A DNA stretch of 64,000 nucleotides from Brevibacterium sp. CBA3109 (GTDB taxonomy: Bacteria; Actinomycetota; Actinomycetes; Actinomycetales; Brevibacteriaceae): positions 1,984,001 through 2,048,000 of the forward strand of contig NZ_CP158281.1 in the NCBI RefSeq assembly GCF_040256645.1. Direction: 5' to 3'. A program made the translations under genes and the position numbers. The notes under the pieces are model-generated. The model was not told where the DNA came from. It ran no database searches and saw nothing but the letters and a program-made list of their open reading frames with translations. This document shows positions 1 through 8,934 of the stretch, in pieces; position 1 is the stretch's first letter; every line of letters starts with the position of its first letter.

Positions 1-509
1 AGCAGTGTCCGGGTCATGCGCTGGACGCTGCCGGCACCATGGCACAGGGAACATGTCTCAACCGATGTACCCTGCTGAGTTCCGGCACCGGAACAGGTGT
101 CACAGACGACGGCAGTGGTGACATCGAGGTCGATGTTGCCACCGAACGCTGCGGTCTCGAGGTCGATGTTGACCCCGACGAGTGCGTCCTTGCCGCGCTG
201 TGTGCGCGGCATCGGGCCACCGGCCGAGCCGGCTCCCCCACCGAAGAAGGTCTCGAAGATGTCACCGAAGCCGCCGAAGCCGCCGCCGGCAGGGACGCCC
301 TGTCCGTTCTCGCCGCCGCCCATGTCGTAGTTCCGGCGCTTTTCTGAATCGGAGAGGACGTCGTAAGCAAGGGAAATGGCCTTGAATTCGTCCTCGTGTC
401 CGGGGTTCACATCGGGGTGATACTTCCGGGCCAGCTTTCGGTACGACGATTTGATTTCAGCCGCTGAAGCGTCCTTGGACACTCCGAGTGCTTCATAGTG
501 ATCGGCCAC
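1..509 (-). CDS. dnaJ: Chaperone DnaJ, N-terminal part (cut by window edge)
   Basis: This is the N-terminal 169 codons of the Hsp40 co-chaperone that stimulates DnaK ATPase and binds unfolded clients. The translation begins at a GTG (509-507) preceded by a GGGAGAGAGAAG-like ribosome site. It shows a complete J domain including the HPD motif in KYHPDVNPG, then a Gly/Phe-rich linker ([18 protein letters not shown]), and the first two CxxCxGxG-type zinc repeats ([16 protein letters not shown]). The rest lies beyond position 1. It follows hrcA on the same strand with about 100 bp between them. The CIRCE operator upstream of hrcA therefore probably controls both genes. The actinobacterial hrcA-linked copy is usually called DnaJ2, but the window cannot show whether another dnaJ exists. 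Confidence 0.96.
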   Translation of the reverse strand, partial: MADHYEALGVSKDASAAEIKSSYRKLARKYHPDVNPGHEDEFKAISLAYDVLSDSEKRRNYDMGGGENGQGVPAGGGFGGFGDIFETFFGGGAGSAGGPMPRTQRGKDALVGVNIDLETAAFGGNIDLDVTTAVVCDTCSGAGTQQGTSVETCSLCHGAGSVQRMTRTL

Positions 510-612
510 AGAAACTTCTCTCTCCCTGGTGGTGTGCGTTGTTCGCGTTGTCGTGCCTATTCGCACTGTGGTGCTTGTCTGCGCTGTGCGTTGTGCGCTC
601 GTGTCGGTGCAT

Positions 613-1683
613 CTAGCCCTGGTCGAGGACAGCGGAGACGTATTTCGCCACGGCTCGCACAGCTGTGATCGTCGTCGGATAGTCCATCCGGGTCGGCCCG
701 AGCACAGCCAATCGCGCGGAGGACCCCGCGTCATGACCATATTCGGCGGCTACGAGGGATGTCGAGCTGAACGACTCGTGAGTATTCTCACGACCGATCC
801 GAACGCTGATCTCCTCGTGATCCTCAGCCATCGACGTCAGCAGCTTGAGCAGTACGACCTGCTCTTCGAATGCTTCGAGGATCGATGCCATCTTCTCACC
901 GAACTCCCTGCCGGAGCGAGCCAGGTTTGCTGTGCCGGCCATGATGATGCGCTCTTCACGCGTGGCCACGACGAGATCTGTGACGGCGGAGCGGACCTGC
1001 GCCAGCGCTGCAGCGACGTCCGTCCCGCCCGGGCTGGCCCCCACGACGGGTTCTGTCTGAGTGCCGTCCACGCCCTGAGCCGGAGCACTGGGCATGGTTG
1101 TACTCAACACCGACGACAGTTTCTGGCCGGAGAATTCGGCATTGGTCTCATCGCGGATTCCGCGCAGCGCCTCGTCATCGACGATCCCCGGCGTGACTAC
1201 AATCTTCTGTTCGACCTGCCCTGCATCGGTGATGAGGACGACGAGGATGCGGTTGGGGCCCAGCCCCACGACCTCGATGTGCTTGATCGTGGCACGCGAG
1301 ACGGTCGGGTACTGGATCAGCGCCACCTGGTGGGTCAGGCCAGAGAGTACACGCACCGTGCGGTCGAGCATGTCATCGAGGTCACCGTTGCCATCGATGA
1401 GCTGGAAGATCGCACGCCGCTCAGCGTGTGTGAGCGGTTTGAAGTCATCGATGCGATCAACGAACATCCGGTAGCCGAGGTCAGTCGGAATACGACCGGC
1501 CGAGGTATGGGGCTGCGCAATGTAGCCCTCCTGCTCAAGGTGGGCCATGTCATTGCGAATCGTGGCCGGAGAGACGCCGAGGGTGTGGCGCGAAACGATG
1601 GCCTTCGACCCGACCGGTTCATTGGTGGCGACGAAGTCTTCGACGATCGCACGCAGAACCTGTGCTCGCCTGCTGTCGTTCAT
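613..1683 (-). CDS. hrcA: Heat-inducible transcription repressor HrcA
   Basis: HrcA is a dimeric repressor that binds CIRCE operators and shuts off chaperone genes until heat shock titrates GroEL or unfolds it. The product is about 356 aa, near the usual 340-350. It has an N-terminal winged helix ([20 protein letters not shown], then [16 protein letters not shown]) and the conserved TSAGRIPT segment after it. I chose the ATG at 1683 because it has a strong AGGGAGGAG ribosome site; the ORF can be opened 12 codons upstream (1719), but that start would lie inside the CIRCE element. The gene is followed on the same strand by dnaJ and is almost certainly autoregulated by the operator at 1713-1739. 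Confidence 0.97.
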   Translation of the reverse strand: MNDSRRAQVLRAIVEDFVATNEPVGSKAIVSRHTLGVSPATIRNDMAHLEQEGYIAQPHTSAGRIPTDLGYRMFVDRIDDFKPLTHAERRAIFQLIDGNGDLDDMLDRTVRVLSGLTHQVALIQYPTVSRATIKHIEVVGLGPNRILVVLITDAGQVEQKIVVTPGIVDDEALRGIRDETNAEFSGQKLSSVLSTTMPSAPAQGVDGTQTEPVVGASPGGTDVAAALAQVRSAVTDLVVATREERIIMAGTANLARSGREFGEKMASILEAFEEQVVLLKLLTSMAEDHEEISVRIGRENTHESFSSTSLVAAEYGHDAGSSARLAVLGPTRMDYPTTITAVRAVAKYVSAVLDQG

Positions 1684-1712
1684 TCGTCTCCTCCCTGCCT
1701 TCGGCACCTCAT

Positions 1713-1739
1713 TTGGCACTCATCTGCTGTGAGTGCCAA
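1713..1739. promoter_or_regulatory. CIRCE operator of hrcA-dnaJ
   Basis: Perfect inverted repeat TTGGCACTC, 9-nt spacer, GAGTGCCAA. It matches the CIRCE consensus TTAGCACTC-N9-GAGTGCTAA with one symmetric change per arm. It lies 30 bp upstream of the hrcA start, where HrcA binding would block transcription of hrcA-dnaJ. It is the only CIRCE copy I found in the window. Confidence 0.95.
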
Positions 1740-1830
1740 TTCTACGCTTCTTGGATTCCGAATTCACTTTCGGCCCTGCCCCAGCGGGTCACCGCCCATC
1801 GGACCGAGTCCTTGATTAGGGTAGTTGACC

Positions 1831-2688
1831 GTGAATACCTTTGATCGCTACGGGCCCGATGTACTGGCAGGCTCCTCACCCTCCTCGCACCGGCCCACGA
1901 AGTCCACACCTGTTGAGCTGGGGCTGGGAATGGTTCTCGAGGACGCGATGAGCGGGTATGTCGGCGCCGTCGTCGGCGCCGAAAAGACAACCGCCGGAGT
2001 CGTCGTCAATCTTGAGGACCGGGCCGGAAAAGTCCGAGCATTCCCCCTGGGCCCTGGCTTCCTGCTTGAGGGCAAACCCGTCGACATCACGCTGCCGGCC
2101 AAGAAGAAATCGGCTCCCAGTCGCACAGCTTCGGGCTCACGCGCAGTCGGCAATGCCCGGGCCCGAGTGGCCCGCGGATCCCGCATCTGGGTTGAAGGCA
2201 AACATGATGCCGAATTGGTTGAGAAGATCTGGGGCGACGATCTGCGCATTGAGGGCGTCGTCGTCGAACCGCTGGGTGGCTTGGACGATGTCGCCGACAA
2301 GCTCGCGGCGTTCGGTCCGGACAAGGACCACCGCGTCGGTGTCCTCGCCGACCACCTCGTGTCCGGCACCAAAGAGTCTAAGATCGCCGAGGCGGTGCGT
2401 GGTGATCCGCGCTATCGAGACGTCGTCCACATCATCGGTCACCCCTACGTCGACATCTGGCAGGCCGTCAAGCCTCATGCCGTAGGCATCAGGGAATGGC
2501 CGGTCGTCCCCCGTGGCGAAGATTGGAAGACTGGAATCCTGGCTCGCATCGGTTGGCCGCACGCCGACCACAGGGACGTGGCGCGAGGGTGGGTGCGCAT
2601 TCTGGGCAAGGTCAGCACCATCGCCGACGTCGAACCCACGCTCTCGGGGCGAGTCGAAGAGCTCATTGACTTCGTCACCGTCGGCTGA
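1831..2688 (+). CDS. DUF3097 family protein
   Basis: Protein of about 285 aa matching the actinobacterial DUF3097 family, whose biochemical role is not established. Recognisable parts are the N-terminal VELGLGMVLEDAMSGYVGAVV block, a basic Ser/Ala-rich linker around residues 95-115, and the conserved core from RIWVEGKHDAELVEKIWGDDL through HIIGHPYVDIWQAVKP to RGEDWKTGILARIGW. The EGKHDAE and DH-rich stretches resemble TOPRIM-type acidic motifs, but I could not confirm that. GTG 1831 is preferred over an in-frame TTG at 1825 because AGGG at 1818-1821 is better spaced from it. In related genomes the gene sits near hemW and hrcA, as here. A 16-bp tandem repeat starts at its stop codon. Confidence 0.88.
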   Translation: MNTFDRYGPDVLAGSSPSSHRPTKSTPVELGLGMVLEDAMSGYVGAVVGAEKTTAGVVVNLEDRAGKVRAFPLGPGFLLEGKPVDITLPAKKKSAPSRTASGSRAVGNARARVARGSRIWVEGKHDAELVEKIWGDDLRIEGVVVEPLGGLDDVADKLAAFGPDKDHRVGVLADHLVSGTKESKIAEAVRGDPRYRDVVHIIGHPYVDIWQAVKPHAVGIREWPVVPRGEDWKTGILARIGWPHADHRDVARGWVRILGKVSTIADVEPTLSGRVEELIDFVTVG

Positions 2689-2739
2689 GACCTCGGCTGA
2701 TTGTGACCTCGACCAATTGTGACCTCGGCCGATTGTGAT
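2684..2739. repeat. 16-bp tandem repeat starting at the DUF3097 stop codon
   Basis: About 3.5 units of 16 bp. The two best copies, at 2700-2715 and 2716-2731, read ATTGTGACCTCG followed by ACCA or GCCG. A diverged copy at 2684-2699 contains the stop codon TGA (2686-2688) and a half copy follows at 2732-2739. A second in-frame TGA occurs at 2698-2700. It belongs to the group of stop-codon repeats described in the findings. Confidence 0.85.
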
Positions 2740-2827
2740 CGATCTGGTACAGGATTCGGGCTTTCCTCACTTCGGGGCCGCGGCATTTCCGATAGTGTGA
2801 TTGGCCAGAAGCTCTGAAAGGACCCGC

Positions 2828-3550
2828 ATGTCATACAACCCCCAGCAGCCGAACAACGGCTCTGACCAGTCGCGTCCCATGCCGCCCAACTATTCTCAGG
2901 CCTCTGGACCCCAACAGCCTTACAGCCAGCAGAACCATAGCTACGGTTCACAGCAGCCAAACCCTGCTCAGCAGAACTACGGTTCACAGCAGCAGGGCTA
3001 TGCCTCGCAACAGCAACAGGCTGATTACGGTTCGCAGCAGGCCTACAGCGGCCAGCAGCAGTATGCCCAGCAGCCCTACGGTCAGCAGCCCTATAGCTAC
3101 GGTCCAGCGCAGCCAGTCGGCAATCCGGCCATGTTCAACTCGCAGATGCTGCCCGAGAACGCCTACGGTCCCGGTTCCGAGATGTTCTGGCAGGCCAGTG
3201 AGAGCGAGAGGACCACGGTGCTATGGACTCACATCGGTTCAATATTCGTCGGGTTCCTTCCCCTCATCATGTTCCTCGTGAAGAAGGACGAATCGCCTTA
3301 CGTGCGCGAACATTCGCGGCAGGGCCTCAACGCCATGATCACCAATGCCATCGCCACCTTCGCGGCTGTCATTGTGTTCATGGTCATCGCCCTCATCCTC
3401 GCGCTAGTCACCTTTGGCCTCGGCTTCTTCGTCTATTTCTTGGCGTTCCTCGTCCCACTTCTCTACACGGTGCTCTACATCATCGCCGCTGTGGCCGGGA
3501 GCAAGGGAGAGGGTTATCAGTTCCCGCTCGTGTTCAACTTCGTGAAGTGA
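2828..3550 (+). CDS. DUF4870 membrane protein with Q/Y/S-rich N-terminus
   Basis: Predicted 240-aa protein. Residues 1-95 are low complexity and dominated by Gln, Tyr, Ser, Gly, Asn and Pro, with repeated YGSQQ-type units. Residues 115-240 form a DUF4870-like domain. That domain has a conserved entry (SERTTVLWTHIGSIFVGFLPLIMFLVKK), a short loop with REHSRQGLNAMITN, and two or three further hydrophobic helices. DUF4870 proteins are small membrane proteins of unknown function related to Tic20-like folds. The ATG at 2828 has a good GAAAGGA site, so I rejected the 9-codon upstream extension. The gene converges with hemW across a strong terminator. Confidence 0.87.
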   Translation: MSYNPQQPNNGSDQSRPMPPNYSQASGPQQPYSQQNHSYGSQQPNPAQQNYGSQQQGYASQQQQADYGSQQAYSGQQQYAQQPYGQQPYSYGPAQPVGNPAMFNSQMLPENAYGPGSEMFWQASESERTTVLWTHIGSIFVGFLPLIMFLVKKDESPYVREHSRQGLNAMITNAIATFAAVIVFMVIALILALVTFGLGFFVYFLAFLVPLLYTVLYIIAAVAGSKGEGYQFPLVFNFVK

Positions 3551-3583
3551 TCAGACCCGTCACCTGACCTGACCGTCTTACCG

Positions 3584-3633
3584 GTGCGGAGAAGCCGCTG
3601 TCATCACATCAGATGACAGCGGCTTCTCCGCAC
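3584..3633. terminator. Bidirectional intrinsic terminator
   Basis: Perfect 22-bp inverted repeat (arms 3584-3605 and 3612-3633) with a 6-nt loop, between the convergent DUF4870 gene and hemW. The right arm is followed by CTCGTTTCAGTT, giving a modest T-rich tail on the plus strand. It should serve both genes. Confidence 0.9.
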
Positions 3634-3658
3634 TCGTTTCAGTTGACCTTGTCTCGGT

Positions 3659-4891
3659 TCAGTCCACGTAGTCCGTGAGGATGCGGACCATGTAGTCAGC
3701 CATCAGCCGGCCCTGCAGCGTGGGCGCGAAGCGGCCTTCGTCCACGGCGTCACCATCGAGAAGTCCCTGCTTGACGAATCCTTCGATCGCACTGTCGCTG
3801 CCTGGACTCAGTGAGTCCAGAGGCAGTTCCGAATCGATTCGAGCTGCGAGCATGACCCTCTCGATCTCCTGGGTTGATTCCTCCAGCACCTCACGTCCGA
3901 TGGCAGGTGACTCACCTGCCAGCAGCCGGTCGGACCAGGCACGGGGATGTTTGGCGTTCCAGAACCGCACTCCACCGATGTGCGAATGGGCTCCGGGGCC
4001 GAAGCCCCACCAATCGGCATTGCGCCAGTAGGCCATGTTGTGGTCGCAACGGGTCTCTGCTGAGGTTGACCAGTTGCTGACCTCGTACCAGTGCAGCCCG
4101 GCGGCCTCCATGGCGGCATCTGCGATCTCGTACTTGTCGGCCAGGTCGTCTTCGTCTGGCATCGGCAGTTCGCCACGGCGAACCATTGCCCCCATCTTCG
4201 TGCCGGGCTCAACGATGAGCGAATAGGCGGAGATGTGATCGACGTCGTTGCTCAGCGCCACATCCAGCGACCTGCGCCAATCGTCGATGGACTCCCCCGG
4301 GGTCCCATAGATGAGGTCAAGGCTGAGTTCCAGGCCGGCCTCTTTGATCCACTTCGCCACATCCGGAATCTTCTCCGGGTCGTGTGTGCGATCCAGGGTC
4401 GCGAGCACATGAGGCACAGCTGACTGCATACCCAAAGAGATCCGGGTGAACCCGGCGCCTGCCAAGGTCGCAATATAGGTCGGATCCAATGTGTCGGGGT
4501 TCGCTTCGGTCGTGACTTCGACGTCCGGAGCCAAATGGAAGCGGGCACGGATGTCATCCATCACCCCGGCCAGCACCTCGGCGGCCAACATCGTCGGGGT
4601 GCCCCCGCCGAAGAAGATCGTCGTCACTCTGCGGTCGGCGCCACCCGTCTCGGCGAGGACACGAGTCGACAGATCAAGCTCGCGGGCAAGATTGCTGCGG
4701 TAGTCGTCGCGGGAGGCTCCGGGCCCCAGATCCTCTGCGGTATAGGTGTTGAAGTCGCAGTAGCCGCAGCGGACCCGACAGTACGGGACGTGAACGTACA
4801 GGCTCAGCCCGCGAGCGGCCGCGCCGATCCCGGCCGAGGCCGGCAGCGAACCGTCACGCGGTGGAGTCTCACCAGTCGGTTGTGCGGGCAC
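3659..4891 (-). CDS. hemW: Radical SAM heme chaperone HemW
   Basis: HemW is a radical-SAM family protein related to coproporphyrinogen dehydrogenase HemN; characterised members bind heme and insert it into respiratory enzymes rather than oxidise coproporphyrinogen. The 410-aa product has the 4Fe-4S motif CRVRCGYC (Cys38, Cys42, Cys45) and the SAM-binding FFGGGTPT segment near residue 95. The C-terminal HemN-like domain begins around RAWSDRLLAGESPAIGREVLEE. It starts with GTG immediately after the lepA stop codon, with no intergenic base, which indicates translational coupling. Heme itself is made by the separate cluster at 60.4-63.7 kb, which supports the chaperone reading. Confidence 0.93.
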   Translation of the reverse strand: MPAQPTGETPPRDGSLPASAGIGAAARGLSLYVHVPYCRVRCGYCDFNTYTAEDLGPGASRDDYRSNLARELDLSTRVLAETGGADRRVTTIFFGGGTPTMLAAEVLAGVMDDIRARFHLAPDVEVTTEANPDTLDPTYIATLAGAGFTRISLGMQSAVPHVLATLDRTHDPEKIPDVAKWIKEAGLELSLDLIYGTPGESIDDWRRSLDVALSNDVDHISAYSLIVEPGTKMGAMVRRGELPMPDEDDLADKYEIADAAMEAAGLHWYEVSNWSTSAETRCDHNMAYWRNADWWGFGPGAHSHIGGVRFWNAKHPRAWSDRLLAGESPAIGREVLEESTQEIERVMLAARIDSELPLDSLSPGSDSAIEGFVKQGLLDGDAVDEGRFAPTLQGRLMADYMVRILTDYVD

Positions 4892-6763
4892 TTACTTCTT
4901 GGATTCCTTCTTGGGCTCCGGATCATCAGAGGACAGCGCAGCGATGAAGGCCTCCTGTGGGACCTCGACGTTGCCGACGACCTTCATCCGTTTCTTGCCT
5001 TCCTTCTGTTTCTCCAGCAGCTTGCGCTTACGGCTGATGTCGCCGCCATAGCACTTGCTCAGCACATCCTTGCGAATGGCGCGGATGGTCTCACGAGCGA
5101 TGATACGCGAACCGATGGCGGCCTGGATCGGCACCTCGAACTGCTGGCGCGGGATCAGCTTGCGCAGTTTGCCAGCCATGGCCACACCGTAGGAGTAGGA
5201 GTTGTCGCGATGGACGATCGCAGAGAAGGCGTCGACCTGGTCACCGTGGAGCAGGATGTCGACCTTGACCAGATCCGCTGCGTCTTCACCGTCATCGGAG
5301 TAGTCGAGTGTGGCGTAGCCCTTGGTCTTGGACTTCAGCTGGTCGAAGAAGTCGAACACGATCTCGGCCAGGGGTAGTCGGTAGCGGATCTCTACCCGGT
5401 CCGAGGACAGGTAGTCCATGCCCAGAAGGTTGCCGCGACGTGTCTGGCACAGTTCCATCACCGCGCCGATGTAATCACTCGGGGTGAGAATGGTGGCGCG
5501 AACCATCGGTTCGCGGACCTCTTTGATCTTGCCCGTCGGATACTCGCTCGGGTTCGTGACCTCCATCTCCGTCCCGTCTTCCATCGTGACGTCATAGATC
5601 ACGCTGGGTGCGGTGGAGATGAGGTCAAGGTCGTATTCGCGTTCGAGGCGGTCCCGCAGGACCTCCAGGTGGAGGAGCCCCAGGAAGCCGCAGCGGAAGC
5701 CGAAGCCCAGTGCCGTCGAGGTCTCCGGCTCGTAGGCCAGCGATGCGTCGTTGAGCTTGAGCTTGTCGAGCGCATCGCGCAGCACCGGGTAGTCCGATCC
5801 ATCGATCGGGAAGAGCCCGGAATACACCATGGGCTTGGGTTCCTTGTAGCCTTCGAGTGCCTGCGTGGCCGGTGCAGAGTTCAGAGTGACCGTGTCGCCG
5901 ACCTTGGACAGGCGGACGTCTTTGACGCCGGTGATGAGGTATCCGACCTCGCCGACGCCCAGTCCCTTCGTGGCGTTCGGCTCCGGTGAGGAGACTCCGA
6001 TCTCGAGGAGTTCGTGAGTGCTGCCTGTCGACATCATCGTCAGCTTCTCGCGAGGATGCAGTGCACCGTCGACGAGGCGGACATACGTCACGACGCCCCT
6101 GTACGTGTCGTAGACGGAGTCGAAGATCATGGCTCGTGCCGGCGCCTCGGCGTCGCCGACTGGAGCAGGAATGTCGGAGATGATGCGATCAAGGACCGCG
6201 TCGACGCCCTCGCCGGTCTTCCCCGACACCAGCAGGCAGTCTTCTGGTTCACAGCCGATGAGGTTGGCCAGCTCCTCCGCGTACTTCTCAGGCTGTGCAG
6301 CGGGGAGGTCGATCTTGTTGAGCACGGGAATGATCGCGAGGTCGTTCTCCATGGCCATGTAGAGGTTGGCCAGAGTCTGGGCTTCGATGCCCTGTGCGGC
6401 GTCGACGAGAAGCAGAGCGCCCTCGCACGCGGCAAGCGACCGGGAGACCTCATAGCTGAAGTCGACGTGGCCTGGAGTGTCGATCATGTTGAGTGCATAG
6501 GGAGCACCCTCGTTCTCCCAGGCCATGCGCACTGCCTGGGATTTGATCGTAATTCCGCGTTCGCGTTCGATGTCCATCCGGTCGAGGTACTGAGCTCGCA
6601 TATCGCGCGGCTGTACCGCCCCGGTAACCTGAAGCATCCGGTCGGCCAGGGTCGATTTGCCATGGTCGATATGTGCGATGATGCAGAAATTGCGGATCAA
6701 CTCGGGTGATGTAGCGGACGGCGAAATCCGTTCGAGTGCTTGCGGCTTCACCTGAGGTGACAT
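4892..6763 (-). CDS. lepA: Elongation factor 4 (LepA)
   Basis: LepA/EF4 is a translational GTPase that acts on stalled or post-translocation ribosomes and assists 30S assembly. The product is about 623 aa, slightly longer than the usual 600-610. Motifs visible are G1 AHIDHGKST (residues 30-38), the RGITIK switch region, [14 protein letters not shown], the EF-G-like domains, and the LepA-specific C-terminal domain ([20 protein letters not shown], then [30 protein letters not shown]). I chose the ATG at 6763, which has a GGAAGGG site, over an upstream start at 6805. It forms an operon with hemW. Confidence 0.97.
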   Translation of the reverse strand: MSPQVKPQALERISPSATSPELIRNFCIIAHIDHGKSTLADRMLQVTGAVQPRDMRAQYLDRMDIERERGITIKSQAVRMAWENEGAPYALNMIDTPGHVDFSYEVSRSLAACEGALLLVDAAQGIEAQTLANLYMAMENDLAIIPVLNKIDLPAAQPEKYAEELANLIGCEPEDCLLVSGKTGEGVDAVLDRIISDIPAPVGDAEAPARAMIFDSVYDTYRGVVTYVRLVDGALHPREKLTMMSTGSTHELLEIGVSSPEPNATKGLGVGEVGYLITGVKDVRLSKVGDTVTLNSAPATQALEGYKEPKPMVYSGLFPIDGSDYPVLRDALDKLKLNDASLAYEPETSTALGFGFRCGFLGLLHLEVLRDRLEREYDLDLISTAPSVIYDVTMEDGTEMEVTNPSEYPTGKIKEVREPMVRATILTPSDYIGAVMELCQTRRGNLLGMDYLSSDRVEIRYRLPLAEIVFDFFDQLKSKTKGYATLDYSDDGEDAADLVKVDILLHGDQVDAFSAIVHRDNSYSYGVAMAGKLRKLIPRQQFEVPIQAAIGSRIIARETIRAIRKDVLSKCYGGDISRKRKLLEKQKEGKKRMKVVGNVEVPQEAFIAALSSDDPEPKKESKK

Positions 6764-6936
6764 GAACGCCCTTCCTTCGACAGACCAGAACTTCCATTGT
6801 TCCATGGGTGACGCACCAGACTGGAATCCTCCGCACCTCGGTGCATGCTGGCAGCGCTTCCGCGAACCGACTCGAACTCACTGAGAATCCGGGTGCCGAT
6901 CCGCCACTCTGGGCGCTGATCGGCGAAGATTGTGCC

Positions 6937-7704
6937 ATGAGCGATTTCTCGATCATGAGCTTCAACCTCAGATATCCCGCGATGGACGGGCATCCCGTGG
7001 CCAAGCGTCTGCCCATCGCCGCCGAACTCATCACGGAGGCTCATCCTCATATCATCGGCACGCAGGAGGGTGAGCTCGATCAGCTCGAGACGCTCATCAG
7101 CCTGCTTCCCGATGAGTACATCTGGTTGGGTGAAGGGCATTCGGGCGGGAATTCGGGTGAGTTCACTGCCGTCATCTACGACTCGTCGCGCTTCGATGTC
7201 GACGCCGTCGACATCAGCTGGCTGTCCGAACAGCCGGAGACGGTCGCCTCCGAGTCCTGGGGTGTCTCCCACGCCCGGACCCTGACGGTCGTCGACTTTC
7301 AAGATCGTGTCACAGGGCAGTCGTTGCGCCTGCTCAACACTCACCTCGATCACAAGTCTGAGGAGGCTCGTCTGGAGTCAGGGAAGATCATGGCCGGTCA
7401 TCTCGCCGAGGTGACCGGCCCATCTGTGGTCACTGGAGACTTCAACGTGGCCGCCGGCTCGCCCGTCTACGACTATTTCTGTACAGAACTGGGGCTCACC
7501 GACACGGGGGCAATCGTCCCGAGCGAGAACATCGGCACCTTCCACCGCTACAAGGGACCAACGGATGGGGGTGGCCGCATCGACTGGATCCTCACGTCAC
7601 CGGGCCTGCGGACTGTGTCCACACGGATCAACACCTTCTCCGCTGACGGTTCGTACCCGTCCGACCATTTTCCGGTCGAAGCGGTTCTGAGCTACGTCGA
7701 TTAA
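6937..7704 (+). CDS. Endonuclease/exonuclease/phosphatase family protein
   Basis: Metal-dependent EEP-fold hydrolase of about 255 aa without a signal peptide, so probably cytoplasmic. The fold signatures are clear: MSFNLRYP at the N-terminus (Asn metal site), IIGTQEG (Glu metal ligand), NTHLDHKSEEAR, VTGDFNV and the C-terminal YPSDHFPVEA (catalytic Asp-His). The order and spacing resemble single-domain phosphodiesterases of the DNase I/sphingomyelinase superfamily, but the substrate cannot be read from sequence. I chose the ATG at 6937; the reading frame is open 43 codons further upstream but that part does not look conserved. Divergent from lepA, and followed 11 bp downstream by a PemK-like gene, probably co-transcribed. 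Confidence 0.88.
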   Translation: MSDFSIMSFNLRYPAMDGHPVAKRLPIAAELITEAHPHIIGTQEGELDQLETLISLLPDEYIWLGEGHSGGNSGEFTAVIYDSSRFDVDAVDISWLSEQPETVASESWGVSHARTLTVVDFQDRVTGQSLRLLNTHLDHKSEEARLESGKIMAGHLAEVTGPSVVTGDFNVAAGSPVYDYFCTELGLTDTGAIVPSENIGTFHRYKGPTDGGGRIDWILTSPGLRTVSTRINTFSADGSYPSDHFPVEAVLSYVD

Positions 7705-7715
7705 GGTTGGCGCAC

Positions 7716-8297
7716 ATGAGTTGGAAATCACTGGTCAATCGCGTCGTCAAGATCGGCGTCAACGAAGGCTTCAAATTCCTCAGGGAATCACAGGCGAAGA
7801 AGAAGGCGGGTTCGCAGGGGTCGGACCCGCGCCCGAGCGGCCCACAGCGGGGTGGTGCACGATCCCCCGGCTCCACCTCGGCGCAGGACGGCGACTATCC
7901 GGGTGACTACCGTGCAGCGGTCAATGTCTCCTATGCACCCGACCTCGACGGCGATGCCGATCCGGGTGAGGTTGTCTGGGGATGGGTTCCCTTCGAAGAG
8001 GATCATTCCCAGGGCAAGGACCGTCCCTCCTTGGTCATCGGCAAGGACGGACGTTGGATTCTGGCACTCATGCTCACCAGCAAGGATCACATCCCGGGTG
8101 GAATCGGAGAGGTCCGCGAAGACCGCCATGCCCGGTGGATGAACATCGGCAGTGGCGATTGGGATTCTCAGGGCAGGCCCTCTGAGATCCGCCTCGACCG
8201 CGTGATCCGCCTCGATCCGAAGTCCATCCGCCGCGAAGGTTCCATCATGCCCCGCGACATCTTCGAACAGGTCGCAGAGAACGTCGACCCACGCTGA
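7716..8297 (+). CDS. PemK/MazF-like family protein
   Basis: Protein of about 193 aa with a basic, probably disordered N-terminal third (residues 1-65) and a C-terminal domain resembling MazF/PemK endoribonucleases. The domain starts at GDADPGEVVWGWVPFEEDHSQGKDRPSLVIG; the GEVVW and KDRPSLVIG blocks correspond to the G-D/E-I-V and R-P-x-L-V-I motifs of that superfamily. It differs from classical MazF in the extended N-terminus and in having no antitoxin gene beside it. Similar solitary genes are common in actinobacteria, so it may not act as a toxin. ATG 7716 has AAGG about 9 bp upstream. A 17-bp tandem repeat starts at its stop codon. Confidence 0.78.
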   Translation: MSWKSLVNRVVKIGVNEGFKFLRESQAKKKAGSQGSDPRPSGPQRGGARSPGSTSAQDGDYPGDYRAAVNVSYAPDLDGDADPGEVVWGWVPFEEDHSQGKDRPSLVIGKDGRWILALMLTSKDHIPGGIGEVREDRHARWMNIGSGDWDSQGRPSEIRLDRVIRLDPKSIRREGSIMPRDIFEQVAENVDPR

Positions 8298-8334
8298 GCC
8301 TGAGCCGACGCTGAGCCTGAGCCGAAGCTGACCC
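8291..8334. repeat. 17-bp tandem repeat at the PemK-like stop codon
   Basis: Two perfect 17-bp units, ACGCTGAGCCTGAGCCG, at 8291-8307 and 8308-8324, followed by a degenerate start of a third. The first unit contains the stop codon (8295-8297). A second in-frame TGA follows six bases later. Part of the stop-codon repeat group in the findings. Confidence 0.9.
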
Positions 8335-8549
8335 CGGGTCGAGCCGAGACCAGGGCACCGACAATTTCTGCCTGAGGGGATCAGCCTGTATCGTTGATCA
8401 GGTATCTTCATCAAAGGCGTGTGTCTCGCCGTGGTCGGGTGAAGATGCCATCAGATTCGATGTCATCGATGTGTTTCCCCGCGGAGATGAATATGTCGGT
8501 CAGATGTGCCCTCACGACCATGTTCCACTAACACGAAAGAGTGTTGAAA

Positions 8550-8810
8550 TTGGCTAATATCAAGTCACAGATCAAGCGGATTGAAACCAACGAGAAGGCT
8601 CGCCAGCGCAACAAGGCTGTGCGGTCCGAGGTTCGGTCACACGTCCGCGTCGTCCGCGAGAACATTGCTGCCGGCAACAAGGACGAAGCACAGCAGGCAT
8701 ATGCTGTTGCCGCCCGTAAGCTCGACAAGGCTGTTTCGAAGGGTGTTCTGCACAAGAACAACGCTGCGAACCGCAAGTCGAGAATGGCCACGCAGATCAA
8801 CGCTCTCTGA
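8550..8810 (+). CDS. rpsT: 30S ribosomal protein S20
   Basis: S20 binds 16S rRNA early in 30S assembly. The 86-aa product begins (M)ANIKSQIKRIETNEKARQRNK and is rich in Lys, Arg and Ala, as expected. The start is a TTG at 8550 with GAAAGAG about 9 bp upstream. The frame could also open with GTG at 8541, but that would add three residues not seen in the family. The gene is monocistronic, ends at a strong terminator and converges with holA, an arrangement common in actinobacteria. Confidence 0.97.
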   Translation: MANIKSQIKRIETNEKARQRNKAVRSEVRSHVRVVRENIAAGNKDEAQQAYAVAARKLDKAVSKGVLHKNNAANRKSRMATQINAL

Positions 8811-8834
8811 GTCGATCACTGAGGCTATAGCTTC

Positions 8835-8866
8835 GAGGGGCCCGATCCGTTTGGATCGGGCCCCTC
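8835..8866. terminator. Intrinsic terminator between rpsT and holA
   Basis: Perfect 14-bp stem (8835-8848 with 8853-8866) around a 4-nt loop GTTT, with arms rich in G and C. There is no long T-run, as is usual in this GC range. Placed between convergent genes, it likely serves both. Confidence 0.88.
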
Positions 8867-8934
8867 AACTATTCACCGCTCAGCGGCTCATCATGCTGCT
8901 GATCGCTCGGTGTGCCGGCCATCGCATGCTCCAC

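Noticed and set aside
529..1815. 428-codon plus-strand frame opposite hrcA
   Set aside because: Shadow of hrcA in high-GC DNA: no ribosome site, no recognisable domain, and it runs through the CIRCE operator.
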